NCBI GenBank assembly: GCA_028715705.1
Contig: JAQURJ010000002.1
Span: 1 to 64,000, forward strand
Direction: 5' to 3'
Source: Phycisphaerae bacterium
Lineage (GTDB): Bacteria > Planctomycetota > Phycisphaerae > Sedimentisphaerales > Anaerobacaceae
Length of the DNA: 64,000 bases
Part shown: positions 32,297-41,053 of the stretch, piece after piece
How the letters are laid out: each line of letters starts with the position of its first letter
Position numbering within the stretch: the stretch's first letter is position 1
The notes under the pieces: generated by a model
The model's input: only the letters and a program-made list of their open reading frames with translations
Told to the model about the DNA's origin: nothing
Database searches by the model: none
Program-made: the position numbers and the translations under genes

Positions 32297-33294
32297 CAGA
32301 AAGTGCCATAGTTGAAGAAATTGATTCGCAGGATGAACAAATTGTCGAAGATGATCCTCAGCCCGAACCGGCTGATAATGATTATGACATCGAAGAACCG
32401 GACGATGACGAAGAAGTCAAAGTCCCTGTAATAGATAATCTCGATGAAGGCGATGACAAAGTTCCGCCTTCTAAAGATAAAAATGAGCCGAAGCCTACTG
32501 CAAAAGCAGAAAAGGAAATTCCCGGCAAACCCGAAGTCAAGGCGACCGAACAGGTTGTCCCCGACGAGCTTGTTGCGAAAGCTAAAAAGCTGGGCGTATC
32601 AGATGAGGATTTGGCCTTGTTTACAAAGCCGGAGCAGCTTGAAAGACTTTGCAGTCTTATCGAACCATCCGCAGCCGCTCCAAAGCAGGAAAAGGAAACA
32701 GCCGAAAAGCCTAACGCTTCTTATGAAGAAGGTGAGTTTAAGCTGGAACTCGATTCCGACCTTTACGACCCTGACATCTGCAATGCGATGAAATCTACCG
32801 CCGAGCAGATAAACGGGCTAAAGAACATGTTAAACAATGTTGTTTCCGTCATTCAAAGGCAATCGGAAGAATCTTTTGAAAAAACCTTTGAGGGATTTAT
32901 TTCCGGTCTCGGCGACCAATTCGGTGACACTCTTGGCAAAGGAACTCTCGATGAAATTGGAAAAGACAGTGAGTTTTTTAAGAACCGCTGCAAACTCATC
33001 GAGGAAATGAACGCAATTGCCACAGGTTACAACCAGACCGGCAAACCCATACCAAAACCGAAAGAGCTTTTCAAAAGAGCAGTCAATAGTGTCTTTGGTG
33101 ACTCAATCAAAAAGAACGCAAAAAAAGAAATAGCCGGTCAGTTGGCCAAACGCTCCAACCAGATAATTTCCAGACCCACCGGACGAAACGGCAAGGATAC
33201 TCAAACACCTGAGCAGCGTGCAACCACTGCCGTTCGGGAAAAGCTGCGAGAGTTCGGGGCTAATGAAGAAATTGAAATCGAAGAAGAATTCTAA
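32293..33294 (+). CDS. Capsid scaffolding protein
   Basis: A 333-residue protein with the scaffold pattern: a highly acidic, disordered N-terminal 100 residues (DNDYDIEEPDDDEEV), a coiled-coil centre (about 165-200, MKSTAEQINGLKNMLNNVV) and a basic C-terminal part (SIKKNAKKEIAGQLAKRSNQ) suited to bind capsid protein. Position immediately before the major capsid gene supports this. It organises procapsid assembly and is normally absent from mature heads. No protease domain seen. Confidence 0.78.
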   Translation: MTESAIVEEIDSQDEQIVEDDPQPEPADNDYDIEEPDDDEEVKVPVIDNLDEGDDKVPPSKDKNEPKPTAKAEKEIPGKPEVKATEQVVPDELVAKAKKLGVSDEDLALFTKPEQLERLCSLIEPSAAAPKQEKETAEKPNASYEEGEFKLELDSDLYDPDICNAMKSTAEQINGLKNMLNNVVSVIQRQSEESFEKTFEGFISGLGDQFGDTLGKGTLDEIGKDSEFFKNRCKLIEEMNAIATGYNQTGKPIPKPKELFKRAVNSVFGDSIKKNAKKEIAGQLAKRSNQIISRPTGRNGKDTQTPEQRATTAVREKLREFGANEEIEIEEEF

Positions 33295-33314
33295 TTACGA
33301 AAGGTAAATAGATT

Positions 33315-34397
33315 ATGAATCTTACAGATGAACAAATTAAGGATTTAGCTCTTTCCACTCAGAAAGAGCTTGGCAAGCTGAAGTTTAATCAAATTGCCCA
33401 AAAACTTCAGCATTACGACGTTATGGGCAAAATAATGAAAAAGGATAAGGTGCAGTTCGATTCGGGCAATGGTATTCAGCGAAATATCATGGTCGATAAC
33501 TCTCAGGCTGCCCGTAACACCGGATTGTATGCAAAAGATGCGGTAAACGTCGCCGACGTGATGAAGCAGATTTCTATCCCTTGGCGGCATACCACAACCA
33601 ATTACGCATTCGAGCGGCGTGAGATGGCTATGAACAGCGGCGCAAGTCGTATCGTCAATCTGATGAAGGTACGGCGAACCGATGCGTTCCTTGCCCTTAC
33701 CGAACTGATGGAAAAGAATTTCTGGGGTGCGCCAGCCGATTCCAGCGATACGCTAACTCCGTTCGGTGTAAGGTACTGGATTAACAAGTACGCTGCAATC
33801 GGCGGAAGCGGTGTGGCACATGCCGGTTTCAATAGCGACAGTCCATCTTTTGAATCCAACGGCCCCGGTGGTTTAAGTCATGCCAAATGGCATAACTACA
33901 CAGGTCAGTACGCCTCGGTATCTAAAACAAGTCTTATCGCTTTGATGAGACGGGCGCACAGGATGATTAAATTCGAGTCTCCTGTTGATATTCCCGATTA
34001 CCGAAAGGGTAAGGGACAGCAGTACCGTATCTATACCGACCTGCCTACCGTAGAGGCAATGGAAAAAATCGGCGAGGCTCAGAATGAAAACCTCGGTCGT
34101 GACCTTGCGCCTTACGACGATTCGATGACCTTTAGAAGGCATCCGATTGTCTGGTGTCCTCAGCTTGATGCAGGTAACGATAATGAAGGTTCTCCGGCTA
34201 ACACCGAAGGTGATATTTTCTTTATCAACTTTGCGTGGTTCTATCCGGTGTTCCTCAAAGGTGAATATCTGCGAGAAGCTGAACCTGAGAAAGCACCCGG
34301 CCAGCATACCGTATTTGTCAACCATATCGACCTGACTTGGAATATCCTTTGTACCGATCTTCGCAGACAGGCGATTCTCTGGAAAGCAGCAGCTTAA
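33315..34397 (+). CDS. Major capsid protein
   Basis: A 360-residue protein expected to have the HK97 fold. It has an N-terminal helical arm (LTDEQIKDLALSTQKELGKL), a DNSQAARNTGLY stretch and a Trp-rich core (IPWRHTTTNYAFERREMAMN), and a C-terminal segment DLTWNILCTDLRRQAILWKA that closely fits short-tailed phage major capsid proteins. A GAAAGG ribosome site precedes it. Placement between scaffold and decoration-type genes makes the call firm. Confidence 0.88.
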   Translation: MNLTDEQIKDLALSTQKELGKLKFNQIAQKLQHYDVMGKIMKKDKVQFDSGNGIQRNIMVDNSQAARNTGLYAKDAVNVADVMKQISIPWRHTTTNYAFERREMAMNSGASRIVNLMKVRRTDAFLALTELMEKNFWGAPADSSDTLTPFGVRYWINKYAAIGGSGVAHAGFNSDSPSFESNGPGGLSHAKWHNYTGQYASVSKTSLIALMRRAHRMIKFESPVDIPDYRKGKGQQYRIYTDLPTVEAMEKIGEAQNENLGRDLAPYDDSMTFRRHPIVWCPQLDAGNDNEGSPANTEGDIFFINFAWFYPVFLKGEYLREAEPEKAPGQHTVFVNHIDLTWNILCTDLRRQAILWKAAA

Positions 34398-34415
34398 TCG
34401 AAAGGAGCTAAAACT

Positions 34416-34895
34416 ATGGATGTAACGTATATAGACCAACAGTTAAATCACCCCAAGCGGGTTTGTATTGATAACTCGGAAGGTGCAAGTGCAATTTCGG
34501 TCAGCCGGGGCGAGGCTTTAGCTTATGACCTTACCAAAGATAACCTAAACTACGTCGCTAAATTAAGTGACACAGCGGCTAATAACAGGCTGTTTGCCGG
34601 TATCAGCCGAAAAAACATCACTGTCCCTGCCGGTCAAAAGGGGTATCTGGAAATTGACGAACCGGGCAGTATCACCGAAGCGTTCGTTCTCGACGGCGGT
34701 GTTGACGGTGTCGCTGAATACCTTACTCTCAAATGGAAGTATGACGCTACTTACGGCGGCGTTTTATTTGAGACGGCAAGCGCGGCTGGCTGCGGTGCGG
34801 CAGTTCTTCTTGATGCGGTTGCAGCCGCTAATCCAGCCGTTGTTCAACTGAAAAAAGTTTATCTCGATAAAGGAAACCGACAAGTGTCGGCATAG
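34416..34895 (+). CDS. Capsid decoration-type protein
   Basis: A 159-residue protein, beta-rich with Ala/Gly-rich loops, reading RVCIDNSEGASAISVSRGEA and ITVPAGQKGYLEIDEPGS. The pattern of a first strand pair, then FAGISRKNI and VPAGQKG resembles capsid cement/decoration proteins of the DUF2190 kind. The ribosome site AAAGGAG is strong, as expected for an abundant virion protein. Function inferred from place and shape. Confidence 0.6.
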   Translation: MDVTYIDQQLNHPKRVCIDNSEGASAISVSRGEALAYDLTKDNLNYVAKLSDTAANNRLFAGISRKNITVPAGQKGYLEIDEPGSITEAFVLDGGVDGVAEYLTLKWKYDATYGGVLFETASAAGCGAAVLLDAVAAANPAVVQLKKVYLDKGNRQVSA

Positions 34896-34904
34896 GAGTA
34901 AACA

Positions 34905-35096
34905 ATGAATCAGATTAACTTTGAACGTGAATTTGATGAAAGGCTCGATGCCGTACTGGATAGCAAACTATCTGCTATTTTTGGTGACGCTTACGCAACG
35001 CTAAAGGCAATGCCGACAGCCGATGCTCAGGACGGCGAAACTGTTTATGTCGATACCGCCAACGGAGTTTTGAAGGTATCAAGCGGCGGAGTGTAG
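34905..35096 (+). CDS. Small virion-module protein, unknown
   Basis: A 63-residue protein starting MNQINFEREFDERLDAVLDS with a strong GGAG site. It has a helical N-terminus and a short beta C-terminus (GETVYVDTANGVLKVSSGGV) that resembles a motif found at the tips of tail or fibre proteins. Function is unknown. Confidence 0.6.
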   Translation: MNQINFEREFDERLDAVLDSKLSAIFGDAYATLKAMPTADAQDGETVYVDTANGVLKVSSGGV

Positions 35097-35099
35097 CAG

Positions 35100-35876
35100 T
35101 TGAGCCTATCGGTTACTTACAATGAATTGCAGAAAGCTATTGGCCGTTATCTGGGCTATGGACGAAATGTCTATGGCCCGGATGACGGTTCTGAAAAGTG
35201 GGCTGATATTGAAGACTGTGTAAAAAGTGGTTTGCGTCAGTTTTATTCGCCGCCGCCGGTACAAGGTCAGTCCGGTTCGCACCAGTGGTCTTTTCTGCGT
35301 CCGGTGACAACACTATCTTTAACTGGAAATACTTGTGATTACGATTTACCCGATGATTTTGGCGGTATAATAGGATGTTTGACTTACCCAGCATCCATTG
35401 CATCCAGACCGGTAGTTACTGTAAGTGAACAGGCGATAAGGACTCTTAGGCAAAATAGTTCTCAAACCGGCAAGCCTACTCATGCGGCGGTTAGACCGAA
35501 GGCATCGGATGGGACAGCGAACCAGAAATTTGAGATTCTTTTTTGGCCTACGCCTGATTTGGAAACGCTTTTGACTTATAAGTATTATGTTGCTCCGCAG
35601 GCACTCACTACAGAAAATCCATACCCTTACGGCGGACAGGCACATGCCGAGACGATTCTTGAAAGCTGTCTATCCATAGCCGAGCAGAGGCTAAACGATG
35701 AAAAAGGAATCCATTGGGAAAAATTCCTCGAAAGACTTGCTTCAAGTATTCAATCAGACCGCAAGACAAGCGGTGCTGATTTTTTGGGCTATAACGGCGA
35801 TAGTTCCGACGGGGCTGGCAAATCAAAAAATTCTCGGCTTGATTATGTAACAGTAAACGGACAGGAAATTGATTAG
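35100..35876 (+). CDS. Head-tail adaptor protein
   Basis: A 258-residue protein starting at TTG. It has the layout of the gp4-type adaptor that attaches below the portal of short-tailed phages: VTYNELQKAIGRYLGYG, IEDCVKSGLRQFYSPPP (helix then Pro-rich), a beta centre (YDLPDDFGGIIGCLTYPA) with FWPTPD and TYKYYVAPQ, and a helical C-terminus (HAETILESCLSIAEQRLNDE). This arrangement is recurrent in podovirus adaptors. Placement between capsid and nozzle genes agrees. Confidence 0.75.
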   Translation: MSLSVTYNELQKAIGRYLGYGRNVYGPDDGSEKWADIEDCVKSGLRQFYSPPPVQGQSGSHQWSFLRPVTTLSLTGNTCDYDLPDDFGGIIGCLTYPASIASRPVVTVSEQAIRTLRQNSSQTGKPTHAAVRPKASDGTANQKFEILFWPTPDLETLLTYKYYVAPQALTTENPYPYGGQAHAETILESCLSIAEQRLNDEKGIHWEKFLERLASSIQSDRKTSGADFLGYNGDSSDGAGKSKNSRLDYVTVNGQEID

Positions 35877-35884
35877 GTGAAAAA

Positions 35885-36142
35885 ATGATAGAGATAACAG
35901 AACTTACGATGGACGGTACTGACAAAGAGTATAAGATACCTGAAGATGCCGCATCCATTGGTTTTCAGGCAAGCGGCGGTGTAATCAATATGAAAGCCGC
36001 CGTTGGCGGTGCAAGCTGGACTATCGCAAACGGTCAAAAAGAAGCAATTAATTCCCGTGACATTCAAAACGGACTTTTATATTTCAACGGCCAAGCCGGT
36101 GTAATTTTACAGATACGATTGCTGACGGGATTAATGGCATAA
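35885..36142 (+). CDS. Small beta-rich virion-module protein, paralogue B
   Basis: An 85-residue protein related in pattern to the one at 32,018-32,296: strand, PEDAASIGFQASGGVINMK, then SWTIANGQKEAINSRD and YFNGQAGVILQIRLLTG. The stop overlaps the next start by a single base (TAATG). It probably shares a fold and location with its paralogue. Confidence 0.6.
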   Translation: MIEITELTMDGTDKEYKIPEDAASIGFQASGGVINMKAAVGGASWTIANGQKEAINSRDIQNGLLYFNGQAGVILQIRLLTGLMA

Positions 36143-36669
36143 TGATTATCATACCACAGAATATCAATAATAAGCTGCCTAAAACTGGCCAGACAACAAG
36201 TTATACCGCTGGCGATGACGGAGACTATGAGGCCGGATGGAATTTAGGGACGCGATTTTTAAATAAAACAATTAACGGCGATATGGTTGTAATCGACCGT
36301 ACGACAGGGTTAATGTGGCCAAAAAATTTCAGCGGCTTTCCGTGCAATAACAACGTCGATACTAATTGGGCTAACGCTTTTTCTTATATAGTCAACACTT
36401 TGAATCCCGCCGGTTTTGCAAGTTTTAGTGACTGGATATTGCCGAATATTCAGGAACTTTTTTCCATCGTCGATACCAGCAAAACAAATAACAATCCGTT
36501 TTTTTCCGTTTTTACCGCGCCTATCAATAAGACATGGTGGAGCTCGACAACATGGGGACAAAATACAGGGCAGGGAAAGGCGGTAAGTTATCAGCAAATG
36601 GTAACTGCTTATGCCAAAACATTTCCGATAGGTATGAATTTTATTCCATGCAGGAGATTTAGTACATGA
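36142..36669 (+). CDS. DUF1566/C-type-lectin-like protein, probable receptor-binding tip
   Basis: A 175-residue protein. It opens with KTGQTTSYTAGDDGDYEAG and carries the DUF1566 hallmarks VVIDRTTGLMWPKN and WILPNIQELFSIVD, then a WWSST strand and an IPCRRF end. DUF1566 has a C-type-lectin/FGE-like fold used by phages as a receptor-binding module. Position among tail genes suggests a fibre tip or adhesin. No reverse transcriptase or template repeat is present in the window, so diversity generation is not supported. Confidence 0.75.
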   Translation: MIIIPQNINNKLPKTGQTTSYTAGDDGDYEAGWNLGTRFLNKTINGDMVVIDRTTGLMWPKNFSGFPCNNNVDTNWANAFSYIVNTLNPAGFASFSDWILPNIQELFSIVDTSKTNNNPFFSVFTAPINKTWWSSTTWGQNTGQGKAVSYQQMVTAYAKTFPIGMNFIPCRRFST

Positions 36670-36863
36670 TTAAAGAATACACGAAAGACGGCCTAAAAAT
36701 AACACACCCCAGCGGTGTTATAATTATCCACACTAAAGAGCAATTACAATCTCAGGTCACATCCAATCAACAGACGATTGATTTGTTGGCTAATGACAAT
36801 TTGCGACTGCAAAATGACATCGACCAGATAACCGCAGCCGAGCAAGCCGCTATTGAGAAATGA
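36666..36863 (+). CDS. Small coiled-coil protein
   Basis: A 65-residue protein with a short beta start (YTKDGLKITHPSGVIIIHTK) and a coiled-coil C-terminus (QQTIDLLANDNLRLQNDIDQ). It may trimerise and help mount the adjacent DUF1566 tip. It overlaps both neighbours by 4 nt. Confidence 0.6.
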   Translation: MIKEYTKDGLKITHPSGVIIIHTKEQLQSQVTSNQQTIDLLANDNLRLQNDIDQITAAEQAAIEK

Positions 36864-37216
36864 TTATGGCCGGTGAAATTTGTGTATCTTATTTTACAGG
36901 TTTGAATCTATACGCAATACGCAGGTTAGGCAATCTCGTACTGAATCCTGACAGCGGAGTTTTTGAGATTTGGGGAACTGGCGGAAGGACGGCTGCTGAT
37001 TATGCAATCGCTTTATCGCCGGGTCAGGATGATTACACAGCGGACTTTGCCAGCGATGTCACTGTACCTTCAGGCAAATATATAGTTCAAATCTATGAGA
37101 GATTGGGAGCAAGCCCTGCTGACAACGATCCATTGGTTGGCTCAGGAGAAATTGTTTGGAACGGTTGGTCGGAACATCAAGAAATTGGTGATAAAATTTT
37201 TATTCAGGGAGGCTGA
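36860..37216 (+). CDS. Virion-module protein, unknown
   Basis: A 118-residue beta-rich protein (start at 36,860 or 36,866; both ATG). It contains NLYAIRRLGNLVLNPDSGVF, a DYTADFASDVTVPSGKYIVQ stretch and ends with IFIQGG. The pattern resembles small virion appendage proteins, which often have PSG-K-Y-I-V-x-I-Y strands; no family name is given. It lies between the lectin-like tip and the nozzle. Confidence 0.6.
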   Translation: MIMAGEICVSYFTGLNLYAIRRLGNLVLNPDSGVFEIWGTGGRTAADYAIALSPGQDDYTADFASDVTVPSGKYIVQIYERLGASPADNDPLVGSGEIVWNGWSEHQEIGDKIFIQGG

Positions 37217-37218
37217 CA

Positions 37219-37461
37219 GTGGCAAGAAAAAGTATTATCACGCTTCCATTTCCATTAAAAGGCATAAATAAAAATTATGCCCAAAGCGACCAGCCTAATC
37301 TTACAAGTCCTGCTATGCAGAATGTCCGGCCATCTGATGTAATGGAAAATCGTGTTCGAGGCGGCCAGCGTCCGGGTTTGAAAAGACAGTATCCGGTCTG
37401 CATTGGAAACGGTAAACCCGTTGTGGCTATTGCCGAGGTAACAATCGTGGAGGTAAGCTGA
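37219..37461 (+). CDS. N-terminal piece of the tail nozzle protein, encoded separately
   Basis: An 80-residue protein from a GTG start, ending one base into the next ORF (TGATG). It contains LKGINKNYAQSDQPNLTSPA, then NVRPSDVMENRVRGGQRPGL. The last motif is what I would expect near the start of short-tailed-phage nozzle proteins, with the rest of that protein following. Here the remaining part begins in the following ORF after two Fn3-like repeats, so the nozzle appears split into two chains or was interrupted by the repeats. Confidence 0.65.
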   Translation: MARKSIITLPFPLKGINKNYAQSDQPNLTSPAMQNVRPSDVMENRVRGGQRPGLKRQYPVCIGNGKPVVAIAEVTIVEVS

Positions 37462-40064
37462 TGGCTTATACGTCCGGTCATTTTACGATAGCTCAGCCCG
37501 CACAAGGTGCTATTATTGCATCCAATTCGGTAACAGTTCAGGGTTCGGTAGTTATCTCATCAACGGGTTACTATAGGATTGGCGGCTATATATTTGTCGG
37601 TACGAATCAGGCTGAAATTGCTGCAAAAGAATATAACGATAGCGGTGGACAGTATTGCAGTATAGATTATACCGGCACTACAACACGAACATATACGCTT
37701 ACGGCCAATGTCGATATATCCAGTTATGCAAACGGTTCTGTAATATACTGGAAATTAGCATTCAGATACAGCTACAACGGCACACCGCAAGCTGATAGTT
37801 TTCGCTATTCGGCAGTCGAAAACATATCGAAACAGCTTCAACCTACTGCACCGTCTTTAAGCTCGCCAGCCCACAATGCGGTAAATTGTCCGATTTCGCA
37901 GCAATTAAGCTGGTCAAAAGGATTGTATGGAACGGATCAGAAGATATTCTTCGGCACTGATAGCGCAGCTACCAATATACTCAACGGGGTAAGTGTCGGT
38001 AATTCGGCCACATCTTTTAATCCCGGCACATTGTCTTACAGTACAAAATACTACTGGAAGGTTCAAAATTTTAATTCTTATGGAACGGCAAACAGTACCA
38101 TAAGAGCATTTACCACAATAGCCGCGCCGCTTCCTCCCGGCAAAGCTGTTATTGTTGCGCCTGCTGATGATGCGACTGATATTCCGAGAACTCAGCAGTT
38201 GCAGTGGAGAAGCGGAACTGACGGTGACCCGGCGACAAATTATGATATTTACTTTGGGACAAGTGAACAGGCTGTTACGGATGCTACCACAGAAGATAGT
38301 GAATTTAAGACCAATCAATCACACACAGGCGACCCGGCCACAACTCAAAGTTTCATACCAAATTCACTTGGAAATAATGTTGACTACTATTGGCGGATAG
38401 ATGCCAAAAACGCACAAGGAACGGTAAAAGGCGATACATGGCACTTTAAGACTATAGAAGTTCAGCTTGGCACGCCAATAGAAAAGGTCTATCGCAAAAA
38501 ACTTATCGCTCTGGCAGACGATAAATTCTGGTACGAAGATGCAAATCATATCCTAACCAATCTTGGTAATCTTGAAATTGTCGCAGGTGACGGGCTGGAT
38601 TTAACTAAACCGGTATCTATCGTCTCTGCGTACCAGAAAGTTTTTATTGTAAACGGCTCTGTAAAAAAGGTAGTGGATTTTTCCAATACTCGCCTTACGG
38701 TTTCAACTATGACGCACATACCGCTTCGGGGCGGCATACTCACACAGGCAAATGGCGCGGCAATGGTGATAGATTATGTCGATACGCAATACAAATACAT
38801 CTACGGCTTTGTAACTAATGGCACATTTGCATCAGGCCAGACCGCAAGCGTTACTGAAGAAGGGGTCGGTTATAACTATTCGGTCACTGCCGTGCGAAAT
38901 GTCTCTGCAATACCCTTATATTACAATTGGCAGGTCTATCCCAACGACGACGATACCGCTAACGAAAAAGTAAACGGTAAAATGCCCGATGAGCCTACGA
39001 TAGTGGCTCTTTACAGGGGAAGGATTGTTTTATCCGGCGATAAAAATTCGCCTCACGTTATCTATATGTCTGAGGTTGCCAATCCGTTTAATTTTTCTTA
39101 CGGCGGTGATGACGCTGTCGGTGCTGCTGCGGCAAGCGGCGGCTACCTTGGTAATATCGGCGATATTGTTACAGCCTGTATTCCATACAGGGACGATTAT
39201 ATGCTCATCGGCTGCTCTCAAACGATGTGGCTTATGAGAGGAGACCCAGCTTCGGGGGGTTCTATCGACCAGATTAGTTTCACAGCCGGATTATTCGATA
39301 AAACCAGTTTTGCATGGGATAGCGAAGATAATTTATATTTCCTCGATTGTAACGGTATATACCTTATACCTGCCGGGTTTGGTGCGGTTGCCAAACTAAC
39401 TCAAAATACCTTGCCTGATTTTAATACAGAGTTTGCTTTAACCCCGGATGTCCACAGGGTAACTTTTGCATACGACCGCAAAAAGCATGGTTTGCTTATT
39501 TGTAAAACGGATGTCGATACCGGCGATAATCAAGATTTCTGGCTGGATTTAAGAACGAGCGGATTCTTTCCCGAAAAATATCCGGCTGATTGCAGTGTTT
39601 ATTCGGCTGATTATTATTCTGCCGACGACCCTGCATATAGAGAACTTTTGTTAGGCTGCCGGGATGGTTACATTCGTGTATTCGATATGCGGCTCTATAA
39701 GGATCAGGCAAACGACACCGAACAGCCAATCGAAAGCTATATGCTAATCGGCCCCGGTCAGATTGCTTCTGAAAATATGCAAAGCATTTTGACAGAAATA
39801 CTTTTCGTTCTTTCAGAAGAATCCAACATGCTCGATTATGAACTTTACACCGCAAAAACTGCACAAGCAGCGGTAAAAGCGGCACAGGATGACCAAGTTG
39901 CCCCAAATTCAAGTGGAATTATCTCTGCCGGTATTTCTTCAACAATAAGACCGAGATGCAGAGGCGCATATCTGATTTTGAAAATAAGCAATAGCGTCGC
40001 TGATAGAAGTTTTGCATTTGAAAAGATTACAGGAAAACTCAAAGAAGCAGGAGTACTTAGATGA
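37461..40064 (+). CDS. Tail nozzle protein with Fn3-like repeats
   Basis: An 867-residue protein. Residues 1-130 form a beta domain; two Fn3-like repeats follow (about 130-220 and 225-330), each ending in a Y-Y-W-K/R strand (KYYWKVQNFNSYGTANS; DYYWRIDAKNAQGTVKG). From about 335 (IEKVYRKKLIALADDKFWYE) to the end is a beta-propeller-like nozzle body: VFIVNGSVKKVVDFS, RIVLSGDKNSPHVIYMSEV, MLIGCSQTMWLMRGDP and GCRDGYIRVFDMR. In short-tailed phages this hexameric nozzle ends the tail and holds fibres; the repeats could bind cell-surface glycan. Confidence 0.8.
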   Translation: MAYTSGHFTIAQPAQGAIIASNSVTVQGSVVISSTGYYRIGGYIFVGTNQAEIAAKEYNDSGGQYCSIDYTGTTTRTYTLTANVDISSYANGSVIYWKLAFRYSYNGTPQADSFRYSAVENISKQLQPTAPSLSSPAHNAVNCPISQQLSWSKGLYGTDQKIFFGTDSAATNILNGVSVGNSATSFNPGTLSYSTKYYWKVQNFNSYGTANSTIRAFTTIAAPLPPGKAVIVAPADDATDIPRTQQLQWRSGTDGDPATNYDIYFGTSEQAVTDATTEDSEFKTNQSHTGDPATTQSFIPNSLGNNVDYYWRIDAKNAQGTVKGDTWHFKTIEVQLGTPIEKVYRKKLIALADDKFWYEDANHILTNLGNLEIVAGDGLDLTKPVSIVSAYQKVFIVNGSVKKVVDFSNTRLTVSTMTHIPLRGGILTQANGAAMVIDYVDTQYKYIYGFVTNGTFASGQTASVTEEGVGYNYSVTAVRNVSAIPLYYNWQVYPNDDDTANEKVNGKMPDEPTIVALYRGRIVLSGDKNSPHVIYMSEVANPFNFSYGGDDAVGAAAASGGYLGNIGDIVTACIPYRDDYMLIGCSQTMWLMRGDPASGGSIDQISFTAGLFDKTSFAWDSEDNLYFLDCNGIYLIPAGFGAVAKLTQNTLPDFNTEFALTPDVHRVTFAYDRKKHGLLICKTDVDTGDNQDFWLDLRTSGFFPEKYPADCSVYSADYYSADDPAYRELLLGCRDGYIRVFDMRLYKDQANDTEQPIESYMLIGPGQIASENMQSILTEILFVLSEESNMLDYELYTAKTAQAAVKAAQDDQVAPNSSGIISAGISSTIRPRCRGAYLILKISNSVADRSFAFEKITGKLKEAGVLR

Positions 40065-40243
40065 AGATTTCTCTAACACCGGGAGATTGGACAAAGCTGC
40101 GACAAATACTGCAAAGATTATTTGCGACAAAGTTTTCTGTGCCTGATATGAAAAGAGGTACAAGCCAGCAGAACGCAGATGCGGCTAAAAATGAACTTTG
40201 GATTGATACAAGTGACAATTTTAGAGTAAAGGCAGGTGAATAA
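40061..40243 (+). CDS. Small virion-module protein, unknown
   Basis: A 60-residue protein (MKISLTPGDWTKLRQILQRL...) with a basic helical N-terminus and a NELWIDTSDNFRVKAGE end typical of small structural phage proteins. It overlaps the nozzle gene by 4 nt. No family recognised. Confidence 0.55.
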   Translation: MKISLTPGDWTKLRQILQRLFATKFSVPDMKRGTSQQNADAAKNELWIDTSDNFRVKAGE

Positions 40244-40244
40244 T

Positions 40245-40859
40245 ATGTCTGCAAGTGCCTCATTAGTTGACTTGACGAAATCGGTTATGACTCGTTCGGA
40301 GTGGGCGGCGCAGCAGCCGCGTTATTTTGGTTATGTTCCGCAAGGCGACCGTGTAGGCTACGAAAACTATGTAGCGTTGTACGAGCGGGAACTGCAAAGG
40401 CAAAGAACGCAGGGACTTTTGGGCAAGTATATGAAAGAGTACCAGTCCGCTTTCGACGAGGCCAAGACCGCAAATGAACAGCGATACAATCAAATTCTTG
40501 GCGGTTACGATACACTTTTTAACGATACAATGACCGGATTGGAGGGGATGGGCGACGCCGCTCGCAAGGATGTCAACACCGGCTACAACAAGGCGTTCTC
40601 TCAATCCATGCAGGGACTTGTAAATAGCGGTTTGGCGAATTCAACTATCATACCGTCAGTGACCTTAAATAACACTCGACAGCGAACGGACGCATTAAAC
40701 AGCCTAAATGAAATGCTTCGCCGGGAAAAACTTGGTTATATGAACAATATCACCGGCAACAAACTTGCCTTTATGGAACGGCGAGAAGATACATATCCAG
40801 ACCTCGGTCTGTACATTCAGTTAATGCAGGGTTTGGGTAATGTATCGCCTCCGACCTGA
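40245..40859 (+). CDS. Putative internal/ejection protein
   Basis: A 204-residue protein from ATG 40,245 (GGCAGGT upstream; a GTG at 40,236 is in frame). It is highly helical and polar: YENYVALYERELQRQRTQ, SAFDEAKTANEQRYNQILGG and Ala/Asn-rich GLVNSGLANSTIIPS, similar in character to internal proteins ejected with DNA by short-tailed phages. The frame stays open beyond its TGA (40,857-40,859) for another 60 codons. Function inferred from composition and location. Confidence 0.6.
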   Translation: MSASASLVDLTKSVMTRSEWAAQQPRYFGYVPQGDRVGYENYVALYERELQRQRTQGLLGKYMKEYQSAFDEAKTANEQRYNQILGGYDTLFNDTMTGLEGMGDAARKDVNTGYNKAFSQSMQGLVNSGLANSTIIPSVTLNNTRQRTDALNSLNEMLRREKLGYMNNITGNKLAFMERREDTYPDLGLYIQLMQGLGNVSPPT

Positions 40860-40895
40860 AATGGGAGCAGCGTAGCTGGCGGTTCTGTCAAGAGT

Positions 40896-41042
40896 ATGAG
40901 TTATGGTGGCGGCAGTATGACAGACACAAAAGTATCGACGCCTCTTAAAACAGTCGCGCAGTTACAGGCACAGCAGGATGCGGCTTTCATTGCAGCAGGA
41001 TATAAGAAAACTGCTAATGGTGCTTGGACACCGGATAGATAG
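40896..41042 (+). CDS. Short in-frame continuation after the TGA of the previous gene
   Basis: A 48-codon frame from ATG 40,896 (MSYGGGSMTDTKVSTPLKTV) ending at TAG 41,042, in the same frame as the preceding gene. The intervening codons from 40,860 (NGSSVAGGSVKS) are also open and protein-like, so TGA readthrough or a recent nonsense mutation could join the two. A start at the internal ATG has only a weak AAGAG site. Segment QLQAQQDAAFIAAGYKKTAN resembles C-terminal tails of ejection proteins. Confidence 0.45.
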   Translation: MSYGGGSMTDTKVSTPLKTVAQLQAQQDAAFIAAGYKKTANGAWTPDR

Positions 41043-41053
41043 GTATAAATTTT

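Noticed and set aside
36142-36669. Diversity-generating retroelement target (C-type-lectin-like DUF1566 protein)
   Set aside because: No reverse transcriptase, accessory gene or template repeat was found in the window; the lectin-like fold alone does not imply diversification.
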